A stretch of 64,000 nt of DNA from DSWT01 sp036845725 (GTDB taxonomy: Bacteria; Chloroflexota; Anaerolineae; B4-G1; SLSP01), in NCBI GenBank assembly GCA_036845725.1, contig DAIUDK010000004.1:25226-89225 (forward strand). Reading direction: 5' to 3'. How positions within the stretch are numbered: the first letter of the stretch is position 1; each line of letters opens with the position of its first letter. Positions 58,554 through 64,000 of this stretch are shown here, piece after piece. The notes beneath the pieces were generated by a model. That model saw only the letters and a list, made by a program, of their open reading frames with translations, searched no databases and was not told the origin of the DNA. The position numbers were made by a program, and so were the translations under genes.

Positions 58554-60923
58554 ATGGCAAAGATCACATTTGCAGCATATAAAGAGTTAGTCGAGACGCA
58601 AGGGCGTGCATTGCTCAACGTCATCCAATCCGTGGCCATGGGAGACTTGACCGTGGAGGTCGAACCCCCGGAGGGCATTGATGTGCTCTCCGACCTGGCT
58701 GTTGGGATTCAGATGATGATCGATGATCTGCGGGCCATGATGCACAGTGAGACGCAGTCCCGGCTGATTGAATGCCAGAGCCGCGCCTTGTTGTCTGTAG
58801 TACAAACCGTCGCGTTGGGCAACCTCGATGTTGAAATCGACGTGCCTGAAGGCGTGGAAGAGCTTTCGGAGTTGGCCGTCGGTATCGAGATGATGGTGGA
58901 CGATATTCGCTCGATGCTGCAAGAACAAGAACGCGCTCGCGCGGAGGTCGAGGCCTCGCGCCAGCAGTTGGAAACGGCCCTCGAGGAAATGCGCGCGCTC
59001 CAGAAACGTTACGTCCAGCAAGAGTGGTCCGATTATACGACGGCGATCCCTGGCTATATCCGTACCGGCGACGCGGATGTGCTGCAGCCTCTCGCCGATG
59101 AGGCTGTGCCGGAGGCGTGGCTGGGGGCGCTCAGCACGGCTCTAGCGCGCGGTGAGACCGTCGTCGCCGCGGAAGGCGAAGACACACGCACGCTGGCACT
59201 ACCGATTACATGGGCCGGTGAGACCATCGGCGTCTTGGGACTGAACCGTCAAGCCGCCACTGCCTGGAGCACCGACGAAGTGGCAGTGGTCGGGGAAATC
59301 GTCGAGCAGGTCGGCTGGGCCTTGGAAAATCAGCGTCTCTTCGAGGAGGCCATGCACGCACGATCGTTATTGAGTAAGCAGGTGAGCGAGTTGGACTGCC
59401 TGAACGATATCGGTCGCAAGATTGCCGAATCACCGCCGATCCCAGAACTGTTTGCATGGACGGCCGGACGAATACCACAAGCCATGCAATATGCTGACAG
59501 ATGTCTGTCCGTGATCGAGTATGGCGGCCGCTTCTACGGTGATATGGATGCAATCGACCTCTCCCGCCAGATGGTTTCCATGATGCACATCGGTGATGAG
59601 TCGATCGGCAGGGTGTTGGTCGCTTACCGTGACAATGCCAACGCGCCAGCGCCTCACTTTCTCGATAGTGAGAGCACCTTGATGGGCGAAATCACCCGCC
59701 GTTTGACCGGCTATGTTGAGACCCAGCGGCTGCTGGAGCAGACGCAAATGCGTGCCAGACAAGAGCAGGCTTTGTTGCAAATAGCGGCTACCATTGGAAG
59801 TAGTGAGGATCTGGGCGATGTACTATCCTCGATGTCCGGGAGTGTAGAATTGCTGCGTGACCTGGTTCCACTCGATGCCGTTTCGGTGGCGACGTATAAT
59901 CCCGGTGAAAACGAGATCACCATTTATGGTGTGTCGACCGGGGGTGAGGAAGGGGATGTGGAGGATCGCGCCTCGGAGGGCCGCGTCCCGGAGGATCGGG
60001 ATGGCGTGACGGTTCCCCTGGAAGGTTCTGGCCCGGGGTGGGTGGTCACGCACGAGCGGCTGTGGCATCAGGATGATATTCGCAAAAAGCCGATGTTCGC
60101 CGAGGACATGCACTTGATTGCGGATGGTATCGCCGCGCGGCTCATCCTGCCGCTACGCTCTGGGGATCGCATCATTGGCGCGTTGACCGTTATGAGCCAG
60201 CAAGCGGCAGCGTATACCCTGGATCATGTGACGTTCCTCACCCAGGTGGCGAACCAATTGGCGCAGGTGATAGACCGTGCGCGCTTGCTCGACAGTACGC
60301 GGGCTGCGTTGATGGCAGAAGCCGAGACGCGCCGCAGCTATGAGCGCCGCGAGTGGGAGACGTACCTGCAAGAAAATCGCCGGGTGCGGCAGAATACCTT
60401 CGTTTACGATCGAGGTGAGGTGAGCCTCTCGCCCGATTTCTGGCGTCCGGAGATGCAACGCGCTTTGCGTGAGATCTCGCTGGTGACTTCTGCTCAGGCA
60501 CGTGCGGATACGGAACCGGTAGAGCGAACGTCCCTGCCGGCTGGCGCTGGCGCGGACAAACGAGTGGGACTTGCCGTTCCCATCGAGATGCGTGGTCAGG
60601 TGATTGGCGTGCTCGGTGTCGAGGACCCTGAGGGGGCATGGCGCAGTTCGGCGGATCACCTGGCGTTGATTCAATCCATCGCGCAGCAGTTGGGCCAGGC
60701 CCTGGAGAGCGCGCGCTTGCTGGAAGCGACCCAACGCCGTGCCGCGCGCGAGGAGCGCACGCGCCAGATCATCGACGACATTCGTTCCGCCTCCACCATC
60801 GAAGATGCAGTGAAACGCGCTGTCCAGGAAATCGCGCGCGTTCTGAACGCTTCCGAAATGGTCGCGCGTTTGGGGCCGGAGAATATTTTATTGCCCCGTG
60901 AGGAGGGTGAAACTCATGACTAA
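58554..60923 (+). CDS. Soluble tandem HAMP-like and multi-GAF sensor
   Basis: 789 residues without membrane helices. Two consecutive HAMP-like units lie at about 18-62 (ALLNVIQSVAMGDLTVEVEP then DLAVGIQMMIDDLRAMM) and 75-122 (ALLSVVQTVALGNLDVEIDV then ELAVGIEMMVDDIRSML), followed by a coil (122-150). A half-GAF (155-265), a GAF-like domain (280-400, DCLNDIGRKIAESPPIPEL), a GAF (405-590) with an acidic loop (GGEEGDVEDRASEGRVPEDR), a half-GAF (600-735) and the shared tail (AREERTRQIIDDIRSASTIE) follow. Start: AAAGGAT precedes ATG 58554. It overlaps the next gene by 8 bases. Poly-HAMP chains usually relay conformational signals, here with no membrane input attached. Confidence 0.85.
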   Translation: MAKITFAAYKELVETQGRALLNVIQSVAMGDLTVEVEPPEGIDVLSDLAVGIQMMIDDLRAMMHSETQSRLIECQSRALLSVVQTVALGNLDVEIDVPEGVEELSELAVGIEMMVDDIRSMLQEQERARAEVEASRQQLETALEEMRALQKRYVQQEWSDYTTAIPGYIRTGDADVLQPLADEAVPEAWLGALSTALARGETVVAAEGEDTRTLALPITWAGETIGVLGLNRQAATAWSTDEVAVVGEIVEQVGWALENQRLFEEAMHARSLLSKQVSELDCLNDIGRKIAESPPIPELFAWTAGRIPQAMQYADRCLSVIEYGGRFYGDMDAIDLSRQMVSMMHIGDESIGRVLVAYRDNANAPAPHFLDSESTLMGEITRRLTGYVETQRLLEQTQMRARQEQALLQIAATIGSSEDLGDVLSSMSGSVELLRDLVPLDAVSVATYNPGENEITIYGVSTGGEEGDVEDRASEGRVPEDRDGVTVPLEGSGPGWVVTHERLWHQDDIRKKPMFAEDMHLIADGIAARLILPLRSGDRIIGALTVMSQQAAAYTLDHVTFLTQVANQLAQVIDRARLLDSTRAALMAEAETRRSYERREWETYLQENRRVRQNTFVYDRGEVSLSPDFWRPEMQRALREISLVTSAQARADTEPVERTSLPAGAGADKRVGLAVPIEMRGQVIGVLGVEDPEGAWRSSADHLALIQSIAQQLGQALESARLLEATQRRAAREERTRQIIDDIRSASTIEDAVKRAVQEIARVLNASEMVARLGPENILLPREEGETHD

Positions 60924-62322
60924 CGTGGAATCAGCATGGCCTGAGACATTTACCACTGACGACACGCTGACTGAAGATCGGGCGCGGCGTGTCGGTTTTT
61001 TGCGTGCTGTCGGTTGGATTGCCTTCACGGCATTCACTGTCTTCTTGTTGGGTTATCTGGTCGCTTTGTTTCTCGTCCCTAACTTTCCTATTTCGTTGAT
61101 CGCCGTTGACGTGATTGCGATGCTCGCTATGTTGGTTGTGGTGCGGCTGCTCGCGCGGGGGCACTTCGACTTCGCCTTGCGACTCTGCATCACGGGTCTG
61201 ACCTTGATCCTTTTTGTGGCCGTCTATTTCATCAATGGGACGATGGGACCGGTGGTTTTGACCTTGCCACTGATCGTGTTGATCGCTGGACAGGCTGGTG
61301 GCTGGCGGTATGCCTATGTCACCATTGCGGTTCATATCGTCCTCTATGTGGCGTTTGTGATCGTGGAGGCTCTGGGCGTGATCACGCCTTACCAGATGCC
61401 AGAACTCGCCTCGCGGTTGATCTGGGTAGCGATTTTCGTCGTGGCGGCTGCCGTGATGGTGGCAGTCAACCAGCAATTTGTTACTTTTGTGCAGGCTTCT
61501 CTCAGTGCTGCGCGAAAGCGTGAGGAATCATTGGTCGTTATAAGTCAACAGGCCGAGGTCGCCGCTCTTGCCGAGCGCACGGCGCAACAGCAGACGCTTG
61601 AAACGGCGCAGCAACTTCAGGAGGTGGCCCAGGAATATGTGACTTTCCTGGAGCATATCGCTTCCGGAAACTACAGAGCCTCGTTGGACTTGAGCATAGT
61701 GAGCAAACGACCAAACTTGCCGCCGGAGTTGATCCGCCTGGGCGAGTACATCAATACGACGGTTGCCAGTTTGGTAACGGCGCTTGATGAGGCGCAGAGA
61801 GTGCAGCAGACTTACGTGCGCCAATCCTGGGAGGGACTGATGGCCGCCAAGCACGCGCCTGGCGGGTATCGTTATCGCGCCGACGAGGCCGGTGACACGA
61901 CCCGGGTTGAGGTAGACGAAGAAGCCTGGCTCCCGCCGATGACGCGGACGGTACATTCCAAGGATGTGACGGTTGAGACACAAGAGCTGGCGCTGCCCAT
62001 TGCTTCGGGGACGCGCGCGCAATTGATCGGTGCGCTTGGTGTGCGCCGTGAGGGCAGTGAGGCCTGGAGTGAGGATGAGTTGGCGCTGGTGACGAGTGTG
62101 ACCGATCAGTTGGCGCAGACGTTGGAGAACTTGCGTTTGCTTGACGAAACCACGCGCCGTGCAGCCCGCGAGCAGATGGCGGGCGAGATCACGGGGCGCA
62201 TCCGTGAAGCCGTAGAGATCGAGGCGGTCTTGGAGCGCGCGTTGAGCGAGCTGGGCCGGGCCTTCGCTGCCGAGCGCGGTTCGGCGTATTTGACGCTGAG
62301 CGAGCAGGGAGAGGCTCAATAA
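60916..62322 (+). CDS. Six-helix membrane protein with HAMP-like and half-GAF modules, subtype C
   Basis: 468 residues from ATG 60916 (AGGAGG 9 bases upstream). The lead EDRARRVGFLRAVGWIAFTA is followed by about six helices to residue 190, with GPVVLTLPLIVLIAGQAGGW. Then a coil, a HAMP-like segment (YVTFLEHIASGNYRASLDLS, LGEYINTTVASLVTALDEAQ), a half-GAF (ALPIASGTRAQLIGALGVRR) and the tail (AREQMAGEITGRIREAVEIE). The match with the protein starting at 33391 covers the HAMP-like and half-GAF regions closely, while the membrane parts are more diverged. There is no full GAF and no catalytic domain. Confidence 0.84.
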   Translation: MTNVESAWPETFTTDDTLTEDRARRVGFLRAVGWIAFTAFTVFLLGYLVALFLVPNFPISLIAVDVIAMLAMLVVVRLLARGHFDFALRLCITGLTLILFVAVYFINGTMGPVVLTLPLIVLIAGQAGGWRYAYVTIAVHIVLYVAFVIVEALGVITPYQMPELASRLIWVAIFVVAAAVMVAVNQQFVTFVQASLSAARKREESLVVISQQAEVAALAERTAQQQTLETAQQLQEVAQEYVTFLEHIASGNYRASLDLSIVSKRPNLPPELIRLGEYINTTVASLVTALDEAQRVQQTYVRQSWEGLMAAKHAPGGYRYRADEAGDTTRVEVDEEAWLPPMTRTVHSKDVTVETQELALPIASGTRAQLIGALGVRREGSEAWSEDELALVTSVTDQLAQTLENLRLLDETTRRAAREQMAGEITGRIREAVEIEAVLERALSELGRAFAAERGSAYLTLSEQGEAQ

Positions 62323-62367
62323 GGACTCCGGTGGGACGAGAATCGACACTGTGATGAGGAATCGATT

Positions 62368-64000
62368 ATGATGAAATCGTGGACTGAACAAAAGGCGGCT
62401 ATAGCGACGGCATGGGAACGCTTTGTGACCGTCGACGTTCTCGACGAGGAAGAAGCGCGTTTGGGACGCCTCTTCTGCGTGATGATGGTACTGACGTTTG
62501 CCCTGTCCCTGACATTGGTGTTAATCTTTGTGATTGCTACCTTGCGCGGTTTGTTCGATAACCCGCTTATAGGGTGGTTGGGGACGGCTTTCCCACTAGC
62601 TTTTATACCTTTATCCATCATCAGTTTCTATCGTGTCAGGCAGGGATATGTGTCTTCTGTGTCCCGGGCCTTTGTATGGATCAACTTCATCGGGATTGCG
62701 TTAGCCGTTTTGGTCTTTGATGGCGTCAATTCTCCGGGTTGGCTGCTCTTCTTTTGGCCGGTGACATTGGCTGGCATGTTTTTGCGGCCGGTGAGCGCGG
62801 TGCGTATGGCGTTCGGTGTCTTGCTATACTATGGCGCGCTCGCGATTCTGTCTAACTACGTTTTTGTAGCGACCACGTCAAGTATGTCTTTTGATCTCTT
62901 TTATTATCTGATCCGTGCATTTGCTTTGCTAATGCTGGTGTTTTCGGCCGGTTTTGTGATCTACCTGAGCATGAGCAGTGTGCAGCAAAGCCTGGCCCGC
63001 ACCCGGCAAATTGGCCAGGATTTGCGCGGGACACAGCGTATGCTGGAAAGAAGGGTTGCCGAGCGTACGGACGAGCTGGCGAAACGCGCCGGGCAATTCA
63101 GGACGATTGCCGAACTGAACCATGCCATTGCCTCGATCCCGGATATGCAGCAGTTGTTGGACACTGCCGTGCGTTTGATTTCCGAGCGTCTGGGGTACGA
63201 TCACGTCGGTATTTTCTTCGTCGATCCGCACAGCGAATGGGCTGTTCTACGCGCTGCCTCCTCGGAAGGTGGACAGCGTATGTTGGCGCGAGGGCACCGG
63301 TTGCGTGTAGGCCGGCAGGGCATCGTGGGGTATGTCGCCGAGACGGGGGTGCCTCGCCTGGCGTTCAACGTCGGTGAGGATGCCGTCTGGTTTAATAACC
63401 CCGATCTGCCGCATACGCGGTCGGAGGTAAGCTTGCCATTGATCGCTCGGGGGCAGTCGATCATCGGGGTGTTGGACATTCAAACCCACGTGGTCGCAGC
63501 CTTTACGGAGGAAGACGTGACCGTGTTGCGTATCCTGTCCGACGGCCTGTCCGTTGCAGTGGCGAATGCGTTCTCACTGGAGGAGACAACGGCTGCGCTA
63601 GAGCGTTTGGAACGCTATCAGGAACAAGACGCGCTGCGCGCCTGGCGGCAGGCGTTGGCACGCCGGCAGATGCAGATTGGTTACACCTTCGATTCGGGCT
63701 TTGTTTACCCGGTCGAGGTCGGGACGGCGTCCGATGTTGCGGCCGTTGAGGCGTTGGCGGACGTCACCACGCAGGTTACGGATACCGGGCGGCATCTCCT
63801 GTTAGCGCCGATCCGCATCCAAAACCGCAAGATAGGCGTGCTCTCCTTCGAAAAGTCCGTACCGTGGGCCCAGGAGCAGATCCAGTTGGCACAGTTTGTA
63901 GTGGAGCAGTTGGATCTGGCACTGGACAACGCGCGTCTGCTGGAAGAGACTCGGCTGCGCGCGAATCAGGAACGCGCCCGGAGCGATATTGTGGGGCGAG
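62368..64000 (+). CDS. Six-helix membrane GAF sensor, subtype B-like, 3' end outside window
   Basis: About 544 codons are visible and the frame is still open at the right edge. GAGGA (62356-62360) lies 7 bases before ATG 62368. The lead FVTVDVLDEEEARLGRLF is a diverged form of the subtype B entry motif. About six helices (35-200) contain LLFFWPVTLAGMFLRPVSAV. A linker (LERRVAERTDELAKRAGQF) leads to a canonical GAF (GYDHVGIFFVDPHSEWAVLR, MLARGHRLRVGRQGIVGYVA, LPHTRSEVSLPLIARGQSII), a half-GAF (LAPIRIQNRKIGVLSFEKS) and the beginning of the shared tail (LLEETRLRANQERARSDIVG) exactly at the edge. Whether an output domain follows cannot be seen, but the position of the tail suggests about 40 more residues. 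Confidence 0.86.
   Translation, partial: MMKSWTEQKAAIATAWERFVTVDVLDEEEARLGRLFCVMMVLTFALSLTLVLIFVIATLRGLFDNPLIGWLGTAFPLAFIPLSIISFYRVRQGYVSSVSRAFVWINFIGIALAVLVFDGVNSPGWLLFFWPVTLAGMFLRPVSAVRMAFGVLLYYGALAILSNYVFVATTSSMSFDLFYYLIRAFALLMLVFSAGFVIYLSMSSVQQSLARTRQIGQDLRGTQRMLERRVAERTDELAKRAGQFRTIAELNHAIASIPDMQQLLDTAVRLISERLGYDHVGIFFVDPHSEWAVLRAASSEGGQRMLARGHRLRVGRQGIVGYVAETGVPRLAFNVGEDAVWFNNPDLPHTRSEVSLPLIARGQSIIGVLDIQTHVVAAFTEEDVTVLRILSDGLSVAVANAFSLEETTAALERLERYQEQDALRAWRQALARRQMQIGYTFDSGFVYPVEVGTASDVAAVEALADVTTQVTDTGRHLLLAPIRIQNRKIGVLSFEKSVPWAQEQIQLAQFVVEQLDLALDNARLLEETRLRANQERARSDIVGR

Noticed and set aside
1..64000. CRISPR arrays, tRNA or rRNA genes
   Set aside because: No regularly spaced 25-40 base repeats with unique spacers and no tRNA- or rRNA-like sequence were recognised by eye. 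The tandem repeats present have 8-24 base units without spacers.

Overview
The window looks like a chromosome segment of a Chloroflexota bacterium, probably Anaerolineae or a relative. This is inferred from style, not from a marker gene. The clues are the moderately GC-rich coding, the chains of GAF proteins with a membrane-domain entry motif of the type PVFxDDEEKTR, and the dispersed short repeats of the GTAGACGGTAGAC and CACAGAGACACAG kind. All convincing genes are on the + strand. No tRNA, rRNA, CRISPR array, transposase or integrase was found.

Bases 1-5831 hold four ordinary genes: the 3' end of a histidine ammonia-lyase gene, an NAD-dependent epimerase/dehydratase, a membrane-anchored TPR protein and a large YfhO-like membrane protein. 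Low-complexity repeats sit between these genes. At four places they also lie inside the YfhO-like reading frame or at its start, where they are translated as hydrophilic segments.

A short AT-rich region (about 5775-6001) carries two candidate promoters and an 8-bp inverted repeat. From 6002 to the right edge there are 30 consecutive + strand genes with no gap above 84 bp and many start-stop overlaps, so they may form one operon of more than 58 kb. It opens with two single-domain response regulators and one membrane histidine kinase. It continues with 23 proteins built from GAF or half-GAF modules that have no kinase, GGDEF, phosphatase or DNA-binding domain. Their inputs differ: six-helix membrane domains of three subtypes, seven-helix plus Cache plus HAMP, Cache plus HAMP, LacI-type ligand-binding domains without a helix-turn-helix, PAS chains and soluble tandem HAMP-like repeats. 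Two orphan ABC-type substrate-binding lipoproteins each precede a Cache-HAMP-GAF receptor, and two small STAS/SpoIIAA-like proteins lie near the 3' end.

The non-kinase sensors share a C-terminal segment, RLYQDTQRRAARE followed by a motif close to EVTSRIRESLD, E/T-VLKTAA and a final VRL strand. It occupies the position where the kinase has its DHp (H-box) helix. The likely picture is a large family of paralogous sensors, many input types with one shared end module, that co-assemble and feed a single kinase/response-regulator pair. That kinase has an unusual H-box (SHALREPLN). The array runs off the right edge, so outputs encoded further downstream cannot be excluded.
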